NCBI GenBank assembly: GCA_021234155.1
Contig: JAJEKV010000027.1
Span: 15,530,891-15,594,890 of the forward strand
Length of the DNA stretch: 64,000 nt
DNA from: Isoetes taiwanensis
Lineage: Eukaryota; Streptophyta; Lycopodiopsida; Isoetales; Isoetaceae
Direction: 5' to 3'
The notes beneath the pieces are model-generated. The model did no database searches and had not been told where the DNA came from. It was given only the letters and a program-made list of their open reading frames with translations. Shown piece by piece: positions 9,272 through 19,632 of this stretch. The position numbers and the translations under genes are program-made. How positions within the stretch are numbered: position 1 is the first letter of the stretch; each line of letters opens with the position of its first letter.

Positions 9272-10740
9272 TGGAAGAATTGTTTGCTAACTTAATTAAA
9301 GTACATTGTAACTCCTTTTAAGTATTATCATAAATGTCCATTAAATGTATTTCTATATACTAATTAATGTATTACTATGATTTTGACTTGTAAATGAAGT
9401 TTCATATGATTTCTTTTGGTACCTAACAACAATTTAATTGTAAGCAATAATGATCATTGCCTAACTTAATAACACGTATTAATGATCAATCCTTGCGAAA
9501 AAGGAACTCAAGTGCGGGATCTCAAGATCAGCACCCCACCACGCAATTGGGTACCAAGGAATCTGCTTGGCGGGGAACAAGAAGATGTTGAGCGTGATAT
9601 GTCACCGTGAGGCGCCAAACGCAAGGTTAGTGCGTATGAGGAATCGATGCAACACCTCATCAACCCAGGCGACACCTCTCATGAATGCACAGAAGATGGT
9701 CACCCACCTCCACCTTGTTTTCCCGTGGTGACGAAGTCCCCGCCAGAAGGGGAGGGCAACCTGGGGAACGCCGAGGGGATAGGAGAAGGAAGAGGAAAAC
9801 CAGAGTCCATCATCATCTAGCTCCAGCTCATCGGGCATACTCTTCCAAAGAGAGGACAGCTCTAGTCTCGATAGTGACTCGCACACCTAAGGCAAGGAAG
9901 AGGGCAAGAAAGACAGATGACTACCGTAAAAAAAGGTGGATAGCGCTATGAGCAATGTGTGGAAGACAAGGAAGCCGGGCGGTTCTCGTGGAAAGACGGA
10001 TCGTGCATGGAAGTCAAAGCATGGCTTGATGAAATGGAAGAATTTGGTAACTCGTGCGGAATGAAAGACAAGGATATAGGGAAAGTTGCTACAGCCTAAC
10101 CTCATTGGACCGGCAAGGATCCGGTGGAAGGGATATGCTAAGTCTAACAAGTCAAGAGGAACAATTGCAGATTTAAGACTTTTAGCAAGGCCTTCCCGCT
10201 AAGCACTATGTACCAAGGTCTCATACTAGTAGACAGATTCAGCCAGTTTTACAGGTTGAATCGTGGTACATTATCGGCTAAGTATACCGAAGAATTTATG
10301 AGGCTCAGTGAACGTTCCTCGAGTCTCGTGAGAGGCAAGCCGTGGATACTTACATTGAGGGGTTGAACAAAGATATCAAGAGGCTTGTTAGAGCAATCAA
10401 CCCGAAGTCACCAAGCAAGCAGAAGATAAAGCTATAAGTTTGAGGAGGCACCAAAGAACTCCAGAGAAGCAAATAACCTTCGGGGTAAGAGTTCGTGGCG
10501 ATCGTGGGACAATATCGTAGTAAGCAATCAGCCAGCTACACCATCGTGGAGTCAAAGAAGAAGGTAAGGATAAGAGCAAAGCTTTTGGGGACCGTAAGCC
10601 ACGCATGCATCGGGCAGCAGCTTTAAGCCGCCTCCTAGACACCTGGGCAAGGAAAAGAGACAGAATGCATTGAGAAGAAGTTATGCTTCGTGTGCTTCCA
10701 GCCGTAGGCACCGGACACATGATTGTCCATTCGTCATGCA
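9272..10740 (+). pseudogene. RT1 gag remnant
   Basis: From about 10165 to 10440 broken frames keep the retrotransposon gag core: D-R-F-S-Q-F-Y-R-L-N-R-G, then Y-T-E-E-F-M-R-L-S. Near 10684-10725 a CCHC zinc knuckle is visible as C-F-V-C, then after a frameshift H-R-T-H-D-C. Gag forms the particle and packages element RNA. The stretch 9272-10160 holds a basic Arg/Lys-rich piece (9685-9951) that may be the gag N terminus, otherwise nothing recognisable. Several indels make the gene non-functional as written. Confidence 0.75.
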
Positions 10741-11429
10741 AATCAATTTTGGCGTAACTCTTGGATTGGGACTCTCCAACGTAGTTTTATTTGGGACGAT
10801 GACCAGCAGGAGGGCCACGACTTCATAGATGGTGAGTGTCACATATGTGCAAACATTGAGTCAGATGAGATAGAGAATCAGTCAACTGTCATCGCGGCTG
10901 ATGGGATCATAGATAGTAATCCTTATGTAATCCTCATAGATACAGGTAGCTCTCATAATTTTGCATCTCCCAGATTGGCTGCTCTAATGAAGAATAAGGT
11001 ATTGAAGTCTAAGCCAAGGCCAAGATGGCGATGGCCGCGGCCATCATTCGCACACTAAGGGGAGGAGGATCACCTTTGACATAGACCTTAGTGGGGCTAA
11101 GTGGCCGATGGGAGCAGAAGTCATGGACATTGGAAGGTATGATCTTATAGTGGGAATGGAATTCTTGAAGCCAGCCAAAGCCATGATTGATTGCGACCGG
11201 AATGAAGTCACCATGACGGCACCAGACGGCAGCAAGTTGATAGTGAAAGGTAAGAAGCTACATTCTCCTATGCAGTGTATTTCTTTGAAGCAGCTAAGGA
11301 AGAGTATAGAAAGGAATAAGGTGGATTACATCTTGAGGATGGAATCAGTGGAGCCAGGCAAGCAGGATGGAAGTGACACAAAGGGAAAGCAGCTGCCCAG
11401 GCAGATAGCAAGGCTTATTTCAGAGTTCA
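10723..11429 (+). pseudogene. RT1 aspartic protease region
   Basis: The retropepsin active site reads L-I-D-T-G-S-S-H-N-F (around 10935-10965), the usual D-[ST]-G triad region of Ty3/gypsy proteases that cut the Gag-Pol polyprotein. The frame breaks at 11058. The sequel, with Y-D-L-I-V-G-M-E-F-L, is in another frame from 11108. Confidence 0.85.
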
Positions 11430-12413
11430 AGGATGTATTTCCGGATGAAATTCGGCAGCTGCCACCTTATAGGGGTGTGGAATGTGAGATCACGTTGACT
11501 CCGGATGCGAAGCCTACCAGTAAGGCGCCATATAGAATGAGCATCCCGCATTGATGAGCTCAAGAAACAAATTCTTAGAATTGTCGGAGCTTGGATTTAT
11601 AAGAGCAAGTGTGTCTCCTTTGAGCACCTATACTCTTTGTCAAGAAGAAAGATGGAAGCTTAAGAATGTGCATAGACTATCGCCAGACAATAATAAGCGG
11701 CGATAAAGAATAAATATGCATTGCCAAGGGCGGATGACCTAATGGATCAGCTACAAGGAGCAAAGGTATTCTCTAAGATTGATTTGAGATCAGGATACCA
11801 TCAGATAAGAATAAAAGAAGAGGACATCCATAAGACTGCTTTCAGAACGCGGTATGGTCATTTTGAGTTTACAGTAATGCCCTTTGGACTATCGAATGCT
11901 CCAGCAACGTTTATGCGCCTCATGAACGACGTCTTCAGAGACTTCTTGGATGAGTTTGTTATTGTCTTCTTCGACGACATCCTAATCTACAGCAAGTCCC
12001 TTGAAGAGCATTGTCAGCATCTCAGGAAAGTGTTGGAGAAGTTGAGACGTCATCGGTTGTATGGGAAGCTCTCTAAGTGCCACTTTGCAACAGGCCGGGT
12101 GGAGTACTTGGGGCATGTAGTAACATCCGAGGGAATCTCCACAGATCCATCTAAGATTGAGGCAATAGTTGATTGGCCAGCTCCAAGGAATGTGGCAGAA
12201 GTAAGAAGCTTTCTCGGGTTGGCGGGATACTACAGAAAGTTCGTGAAGGACTTTGCTAAGTGGGCGTCCCCTCTGTCGGACCTCACTAAGGCCAAGAAGA
12301 TTAAGGATTGGGCTAGCCATTGGTTAGAGAAAGTCCAAGCTTCTTTTGAGAAGCTTAAAGAGGCCTTAACAACAACACGGTGCTTGTTCTCCCGATCCGA
12401 AAGGATAAGTTGA
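11430..12413 (+). pseudogene. RT1 reverse transcriptase
   Basis: The frame ending at 11554 has the conserved lead-in (D-V-F-P-D-E, L-P-P-Y-R-G). After frameshifts at 11555-11720 the 230-codon frame 11721-12413 gives a classic gypsy RT palm: [39 protein letters not shown]. The catalytic box is F-F-D-D at 11967-11978 where most relatives have Y-x-D-D. L-G-H-V-V and [11 protein letters not shown] complete the thumb. It copies element RNA into DNA. It is inactive here because of the upstream frameshifts. Confidence 0.93.
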
Positions 12414-12780
12414 TAGCAACAGATGCAAGCAAGATAGCAACAGGGGCTTTGATGCAAGAAGGAAGGGTAGTCGCCACGACTCGAAGAAGATGAACGACGC
12501 CGAGCAACGCTACCCAACCCATGATCGAGCTGCTAGCCATTGTCGTCGGGCATTGAGGATATGGAGGCATTATCTGGCTGGGAAGGAAGTTTCAGTTGGA
12601 TACCGATCACCGAGCCTTCAAGATCTTTTTCACCCGACCACTCCTCAACTTAAGGCAAAGGAGGTGGATGGAATTCCTTGAGGAGTATGATTTTGATATT
12701 ATATATAAGCCCGGTAAGCTTAATGTTGTAGCGGATGCCCTCTCTAGGAGGCCATTTCGCACAAGGACGATTGTAATGCG
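12414..12780 (+). pseudogene. RT1 RNase H
   Basis: Fragments in several frames: A-T-D-A-S at the first catalytic Asp, then T-D-H-R-A, and I-I-Y-K-P-G-K-L-N-V-V-A-D-A-L-S-R-R, the standard end of gypsy RNase H domains. At least three frame changes interrupt it. Confidence 0.85.
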
Positions 12781-12828
12781 ATTTCCACTCTTTTCGAAAG
12801 TGAGTTCGGCAAGAAGATTGAGGAGTCC

Positions 12829-13800
12829 TTGCCAACCGATGTGGACTTCAAGGAGGTGTGGGAAAAGCCTCCCAAGGAAGCCGGAACAGACAAGGAGCGG
12901 GAAGCCTTCAAGCATTTTAAAAAGGAAGGCAACCTGTTGTACCACAAGCATAAGTTGTGTGTGCCCGAATCTTCAGGGGTAAGGAAGTTAATTCTTCATG
13001 ACACACATAACAGCCCAATAGCGGGGCATGCTGGCTTCATGAAGACCTATTTCAAGATTCGAAGTAGTTACTTCTGGCCAGGAATGAAGAGGCAGATAGC
13101 TGCATATATTCGGGATTGCCAGTTATGTCAGCAGACCAAGGCGGAGCAACTTCGGATTCCGGGTGCTTTAGAGCCATTGGGGGTGCCAAATGCAAAGTGG
13201 GAGGTCATAAGCATGGATTTCATCACAGGACTCCCTAGAACTCTTCGAGGCAAGGATGCATTGATGGTTGTCGTAGATAAGTTATCTAAGATGGCACATT
13301 TCGTGCCTTGCAAGACAACGCATTAATCATTAGACACGCCAAGTTATTTGTAAGGGAGATTTTTAGACTCCATGGCATGCCTCGGGAGATAATATCGGAT
13401 AGAGATTCTAAGTTCATGAGTGCCTTTTGGCAGGATCTCTTTAGCACCATCCAGACGAAGCTCTCCATGAGTACGGCATATCATCCTCAAACAGATGGCC
13501 AGACGGAAAGGACCAATCGGATCATTGAAGACATGCTTCGAAGCTATGTGTGGAACAAACAAACCCAAGTGGGATGAGTACATTCACTTGGTGGAATTCG
13601 CCTACAAAGTTGCCAAGCGAGTCATCATCTCGATGTCGCCTTTCATGGTGAACTACGGCTACCAGTGCTTAACCCCGGATACCTGGCACAATCCTGTGTC
13701 CAAGGTAGAAGTGTCCCAGCAGATGCTAGGAGACATGCAGCAGCTAGTAGAGGAAGTAAGGGGTTATTTATTGGCAGCAAGAAGTCGCGTAAGAGTGTAG
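12829..13800 (+). pseudogene. RT1 integrase
   Basis: The HHCC zinc domain (H-x-x-x-x-S-P-I-A-G-H ... C-Q-L-C-Q-Q) lies in frame 12829-13326. It is followed by the catalytic core with M-D-F-I-T-G-L-P (first Asp), then S-D-R-D-S-K-F (second Asp), and [10 protein letters not shown] (Glu) in frame 13308-13577. A short frameshifted overlap separates the two frames, and another near 13570 leads to 13495-13800. The enzyme inserts element cDNA. All three catalytic residues are visible, but the frame is not continuous. Confidence 0.92.
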
Positions 13801-13834
13801 CCGACAAGCAACGGGGACCGTAAGGGAGTTTAAG

Positions 13835-14260
13835 GTGAGAGATACCGTTTGGTTGAAGATCAAGGTGAAGCAAGCCAAGCTGCGGATTGGGAGCTGCAAG
13901 AAGCTTGCCCCTAGGTGGGCTGGGCCGTTCAAGATTTTAGAGAGAGTGGGCTCTCAAGCCTATAAGTTGGATCTTCCAGCCCATCTTAAGGTCCACAAGG
14001 TCTTCCACGTAAGTTTATTAAAAAGGCACAATCCTAACCCTGAGGAGGTTTTGGATACTCCAACCTTGTTGGAAATGACGGAGGAGCAAGTAGAAATAGT
14101 GCCTGAGTTACTTCTTGATAAGTCATTCAAGAAGACTAGGAGGTCTCAGGTTCCTCCAATACCGGTTAAGTGGAAGCACTTACCCGTGGAAGATGATCTG
14201 ACGTGGGTATTGAAGCGAGATTTGGAGAAGCAATACCCGAGAGTTTATGAAGGAGTTTGA
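13835..14260 (+). CDS. RT1 integrase tail with chromodomain
   Basis: An open 141-codon frame. It starts with the integrase C-terminal region (W-A-G-P-F-K-I-L, then H-V-S-L-L-K-R) and ends with a chromodomain-like unit: I-P-V-K-W-K-H-L-P, D-D-L-T-W and Y-P. Chromodomains on chromovirus integrases are thought to steer insertion to particular chromatin marks. That is notable because the same element carries an H3-like gene. It is the 3' end of the pol frame. Confidence 0.85.
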   Translation: MRDTVWLKIKVKQAKLRIGSCKKLAPRWAGPFKILERVGSQAYKLDLPAHLKVHKVFHVSLLKRHNPNPEEVLDTPTLLEMTEEQVEIVPELLLDKSFKKTRRSQVPPIPVKWKHLPVEDDLTWVLKRDLEKQYPRVYEGV

Positions 14261-15158
14261 TGGGCGAAGTCGCCTCCCACTTGGTCGACCCGACTTGCCG
14301 TGGTTAGCTAGTATGTTGTTAGTTAGCTTTGAGCCTCGGGCGCATGCATTCTAGTTAGGAGGGTGCATGTGCCAGAACCTTGGATCGTGTGGGCGATGAT
14401 GGGATACGCCTTTAGGGCATTCTCTAGGCCACACGCACCAATAGGTGCGCATGACCATTAGGGTCATGTGAGTGAGGAATGAGGCATAGTGGGCGATGAT
14501 GGGACATCGACGGATGATCTCTATGCCACGATGCGATACGCACACCCGGCCGTAGGAGGGTCATGGTGAAGCTTAAGTGATCATCTTGCGCGATGATGGG
14601 ATCGTGGAGACGTTCCCTAGCTGAAACCCTTGGGGCATGATGCCTTTGGGGTGTACTGATCCGGGGATCGTGTACAAGGTAGCACTCGATCATGGGCAAT
14701 GATGGGAGCATCTTAAATGATCCCTAAGCTCAAATCCGAAAGGGCCATGATCTTGGGCAGGGTAGTAGGACAACCTTGAGCCAGTAGTTCGGCTCAAGGA
14801 GGTAAGGGGGGTGGTCCCCTAAAACCACAAATTATTAACTAAACTAACGTAATGTGCTCCTTTTGCAGGCAAGTAGAAGGAGGACGCCAACGAGGAGCGC
14901 TGCATTTAAAAGATAAGGGGGAGCCATAATTAGATTATGAACCCTAATAACTCTTATAATAGTATTTTGAATTATTATAAGAAATAACGATGTTAAGGCT
15001 ATATAATTTTGTATAAGTACAAATATAGCCTAAAATTTTGACTTGAACTAATAAAACTTGATTGCTAAGCTAAATTAAAGGTTATGACATGTTGTTACAT
15101 TGCTTGGTGTAAAGGTAGGTTCGTCACCTTAAGCGCAATCTTGAGGACAAAGATTGTC
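14261..15158 (+). repeat. RT1 3' untranslated region with GATGATGGGA-centred repeats
   Basis: No gene. Four diverged units around 14390-14720 each contain a GGGCGATGATGGGA-like core spaced about 80-110 bp and rich in CATG/ATCG words. From 14830 on it is AT-rich, with a CTTGAGGACAA stretch just before the polypurine tract. Confidence 0.6.
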
Positions 15159-15160
15159 CT

Positions 15161-15170
15161 AAGGGGAGAA
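15161..15170 (+). other. RT1 polypurine tract
   Basis: AAGGGGAGAA immediately before the TG of the 3' LTR, the expected plus-strand primer. Confidence 0.9.
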
Positions 15171-16831
15171 TGTGATTTGGTCCGTGGGAATATACGCTAT
15201 AAATACACGTATATTCACGGATCCAATCACTATACAAGTCTATCATTCATAGCCTTGTATACCATAAGGGTGGCACTAGGGGGCATGGCCAAGTTATTCT
15301 CATAACTTAGCCAACCATAGGTTAAGCCATTATCCACGTGGCCTTAACCTATTGGGGCACCGCCACACAGGACTCACCCGATTGGTGCCACGTGGCATCC
15401 TAGGTGGACCTAACTTATATAGGCATAAACCCTAACCCTAGACCTCTTTCCAGCCCTAGCACCCGGAGAGACACCTACTTGTTCGAAACCCGCTTTGAAC
15501 ATCGCTCGACCAATGGCATAGGCTGGTGCAAAGCAGCCCCAGCCAGGTAGACTCGCTCTTGGAGGAGGAACAACGGCTTGTGAGTCAAGACTATGGAGGC
15601 GCCCCTGATCCGGAGGGAGAGCATCGGGAGCGTGTATGTAGGATAGTAGTTGTGATAGCTCATCTGGAATTAGCAATCCAGATGTGCTAGTATTTCGTAT
15701 CTAGAGTAGAGCCATCCTAGAACCCATATTCAACATCTTGAACCCTAATCAAGGAACCCTAACTATTAGTTAGTTGTATGATTAGGTTAAGATGTTCTTC
15801 TTATGATCATTCTTAGGATATGATGATTATGTGATGGTGGTTGATCATGTTTGCTCCTCTTGTATTGGGAAGGAGGGTAGAGACCTAGGGCCATATGTAG
15901 TATGCTCCTAGAGTAGGTCCCTTAGTTCCTATTAGTTGCGGCCTGTGCATAGGAGCCCACCAGGCTATTGAGGCTATGATATGACTCAGCACCAGATAAC
16001 AGGGCTAGAGGGAAAGTGGAGGGAGGATCCCTGCCGAGTGGGGGCTTCGGGGGATCCCATAGTGGGCTAGGCTTATGGTCGGTCACTTTGTGTGGGCCGA
16101 GCATGGGTCCGACACCTCCTGGGGCAATGGTGTTGCCCTGCCTCTCGAGAGCTGCAAGTGATGGCTTGGCTCTCGTTTTGGGGGGTTCAGTCGGGTACGA
16201 ATCGTGTGTCGCCACGATTCTCTAGCCGCCCACGCACCTCTAGACCCTCGGGAAGGGAGATGCAACCCTTCCCGCCTCATCGGACCAGGGGAGATGCAAC
16301 CTGGAGTAGTCCCGATGGGTGATGCCATGGGATTAGCGTGATCCGGAAGGCTAGAGTCCCCGTCGAGCCTGATCTAGCCCATCCGCAAAGTATGCACATG
16401 GAGGGGCGGATGGAGTGGTCAACCCTAGCCATTGTTCTATGCCAGCCCCTCGCCATTCGCGGTGACTCCGGTCTGCTCTATCTTGAGGCCTAGCTAGTCA
16501 CCATCCTCCTTATGAGTCTGAACCAGGGTAGGAGCTCCCATGTTTTATGGTTCATGATTATCATCTTTGCATTAGTATATGTGTGATGCGCTACCCTTCG
16601 AGGTAGTATTTGTATATGTTTGATGCTAGTTCTGACGTGTTATCGCTTCCGCTGTTATAGGAGCCCATAGGGGAAGGGCGCCAAGAAGACACCTTCGTGT
16701 TCCCTCCCCAAGACTAGGGACCACCGCAGAAAGCGGGTAGACGAAGGGCCCGTCGGCGGTTGTTGAGCCGGACGGGGGATTTCCTGCCGAGTGTATGGCC
16801 GAGCGCCGTATGTTTAGCAGGGAGCGTCACA
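15171..16831 (+). repeat. RT1 3' LTR
   Basis: 1661 bp, TGTGATTT...GCGTCACA, ending immediately before the second GTAAG. See the 5' LTR for the comparison. The terminal hairpin at 15172-15230 differs from the 5' copy in both arms. Confidence 0.95.
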
Positions 16832-17022
16832 GTAAGGATGTAATAGCATTCTGATTAAGGATGTAATATCACGCATACTAGTATGAAATAAGTATTATTC
16901 TTGTAATGATACAAATGATCGATACACGCTCAATAATGGTGAACTCTACCCCAATAATTCACCTCAATCATTCCACTTCACTATAAAAGCTTCTCGATTC
17001 GGGCTACATTTCATTCATCCCC

Positions 17023-17290
17023 ATGGATTTCTCGCCTTCTTGATTCACCACATTGAGGCGATCAAGTGCTCAATAAGCCACGCAGATCTTGTTGGTTGCC
17101 TTGATGGCATCTTCTTCTTGATCCCTACCGCGAAGAAAAGCTTTTAGGCTGAGATTCATTGCCCTGCGTCAATTAGGTGTTATGATCCATCTGATTTGGC
17201 TTCCCGAGCGCATGAGCTATGAGATATCGGGGATCACTACTACAAATCCAAGAAGATGAATGAATCACCTGTTTGGCATTGTATAGTGTA
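17023..17290 (+). pseudogene. Decayed tandem copy of the 80-aa gene
   Basis: Its promoter block and ATG match those of 3439. The copy has a stop at codon 7 and further stops downstream. In a shifted frame the end keeps I-W-L-P-E, Y-E-I and I-T-T, aligning with I-Y-W-L-P-D, Y-E-L and I-T-S of the intact copy. Its TATA box is at 16982-16989. RT1 inserted between the two copies. Confidence 0.65.
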
Positions 17291-17401
17291 AGAGCTCTTG
17301 TGTTGAGATGAAAAACACAAAGCCTAATGAATAATAACTAGTCTATTGTAAGGTGCATGTCATGTATGATATAGTAATTATGTAAAAGAGCATTGCATAC
17401 C

Positions 17402-18646
17402 TCAAGAGTTCTCATCCTCGTCGTTAGCTTCTTTAGCCACCAATTCTTGCAACTGAGACCTCACACTACTGGGGATCACTGCTGACAACGGCCTGGTCCC
17501 TACGACCCAACCATAGTCTATCGTTTTCAAATGTTGGTAGCGTGGCGGGTCATTAGGACTCGGTCTCCAATTCTTGCTCCAGCAATCCCTATACGGCATT
17601 GCATATGAGGTACCCTTTCTTGCAACAGGCTCAAACCAAGAAACAAACACCTCTTCATAGTGAGGGAGATTAGGGTCCTCTCATCGGGTCCTCTTCCGCA
17701 AAAAGGCCATCCACGCCGGGCGCTTATCATGTGGCCCGATCGGCAAGAGCATTCCTTTCTTCACATCTTGGTAGGGGTCGAATATTTCAACAGGGGTTCT
17801 TGGGTCTACCAGAGAAAGGCCCGACATAATGAGATGCACCAATGTGTTCATCCACCAATAAGTTGTCGGGTTCTTCTAATGCGGTTTGTCCAGTCTTTGG
17901 GCGGAAATCTCGAATGACAGTTCTCTACCGGGCTGAACGTCCCCAAGCACTTTTCGCAACAAAAGGTGGACCAGTAGTCAATAACTTCATTCATATATGT
18001 GTTAGACCATGAGTTATCGCCGGCTCTAGAAATAGCTGCCCAGTGCATCATGTACTTGGCAATTGAAGCTCTCAAGGCACCTATATCTGTCAAGCTCTGA
18101 TATGGCTGCACGACCTTAGGTGACCCTCTAGGAATCATAGGTAAGCCTTGGGCATCCTCCTTCCACATTTTAATTCCCTTTTCAGGTAGCCACTCCCTAT
18201 GCCCCGCCTCATCTTGTAGAACATTAGTGGCCATCCATCATTCATGCAGAACTTGAAGAGTAGAGGTTCCAAATGACCACATAAACGGTCCTTCTTATCA
18301 GGGATAAAACCTTTCACGAATTCTTTCCAGTTGGGAACCTCAGACACAAGGTAGGGCGTAGGAGACTTTGAACTACACTGCCTGAAGAGTTGCATAAGCT
18401 CCGGAATAGTCAATGCATCTGATCTTCTCAACAGAGTGGAGTAGTTTCCAAAGAGGGCATCTATGTCATCGTGGGTATGTCCAACCATCATGAATCCCAG
18501 TTGCACCTGATCGAAGACACCTAACCAGACCAAATATGACAAGTAAGAGAAAAGATACCTGTTCTTGTTTTGTCCTGAGCAATTGTCTAGCTGCAAGTAA
18601 AGCCTCCTAGGCAACTTCTTTGGTATCAGAGGGCCCTTGATAGGAG
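17402..18646 (-). pseudogene. DUF7869-type gene, 3' part
   Basis: Minus-strand continuation of the gene at 29786-31696, cut off by retrotransposon RT2. The first 160 codons (18614-18135) hold the family signature: L-Q-L-D-N-C-S-G-Q-N-K-N (Asp near 18587) and V-G-H-T-H-D-D-I-D-A-L-F-G (18482-18453). This is a pattern expected of an RNase H-like nuclease core. After a frameshift near 18200 the next ~130 codons continue to 17848. Further frames, including 17650-17402 which ends in an acidic tail, complete the C terminus. Proteins with this domain are widespread in plants and animals and of unknown function. In this TIR element it is the likely transposase. Confidence 0.75.
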
Positions 18647-19632
18647 TGTGGAGCGGTCAGCACAACAGAAATTTTGATTTTTGAGTGAAACAGTGTGAAA
18701 AGAAGCTGCAATGAAGACGTATGGGCTCAAAATCGACCAAAGTGCATAGTTACAAGGTTATTTTTGAAGATTTTGATGCTTATATTATTGAAGACCATTA
18801 GAAATTCGAATTTTAATGGTAAGGAGAAAGCACAAAGCAGTTTGATTGGAGGAGACCATATTTTTGGATTGATGAGGTGTCAACATCTCCATGGTTGTTT
18901 AGGATTAGTTATTTAACACTTGGATGCTCCAGATTGATTTGTCTCAAGGGCTCAGATCTGTTCAGTTGTGTATAAGTACATTGACGAATGAATTCGAATT
19001 TTACCTTTGGCCTGAATCGAATTTTTGCCTTGAGCTGATGCTAATGTGTAATCTTATCTGTTCTGCGCTAATTTGGTCCCTCCAGTATGCTGCTTGAGGT
19101 AAAAGAAAGGCAAAGAGGAATCGCTGAGCAGGGACCGATTGAAGCAGAGAGGAGGTAGAATCGCCGCCCTGGCTGCTGGTCGCCGCCCTAGCAGGTACGT
19201 TCCTGCTATTTCTTGCCTTGTGTTTTTATTTTTTTGTTCAACAATAACCTAACTAAAAGCTAACGGATATTGTTGTCTAAAAATAAGAGTAAAAAGGGGT
19301 TAACATGGGTGATTAAGGAATTCGAATGCATTAATGGGCATGAGCATGACAACCAAGGTTAATATATATATTATTGATAATTGTGATACAAATATATATC
19401 CACAATATAAAATTGTTAATATTAAATAATAAAAAAATATATATTAAGCAAGGAGTAAAAGGAAGCGGTGCGGCTAGGCTTAAGGGGTATAACGGAAGTT
19501 ATGAGCCTAGTTGTGGGGGTGTTGGCGTAAGTAATTAACGGAATTATATTTTTCGCTGTCATGAGTATTATTATTTTGTCATCCATTGCCTAAGAACTCT
19601 GTCGGGCTTGGGGTAGGTTGACCCGGCCAACA
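18647..19632 (+). repeat. RT2 5' LTR
   Basis: 986 bp, almost identical to 28793-29780. The visible differences cluster near 18660, 18700 and 18975-18990. Confidence 0.95.

Larger units (their letters stand above)
3736..16831 (+). mobile_element. LTR retrotransposon RT1 (Ty3/gypsy chromovirus)
   Basis: Two LTRs of 1645 and 1661 bp begin TG and end CA. They are flanked by the direct repeat GTAAG (3731-3735 and 16832-16836), giving a 13,096-bp element. The primer-binding site is at 5382 and the polypurine tract at 15161. Order: H3-like gene, unknown frame, gag, protease, RT, RNase H, integrase, chromodomain. The pol order with a C-terminal chromodomain places it among Ty3/gypsy chromoviruses. 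All gag-pol units carry frameshifts. The two extra genes between leader and gag make it far longer than an ordinary chromovirus. Confidence 0.93.

Noticed and set aside
17236-17256. CACTACTACAAA, resembling a CACTA transposon end
   Set aside because: It lies inside the decayed 80-aa gene copy, no inverted partner was found, and the element ends are defined elsewhere.
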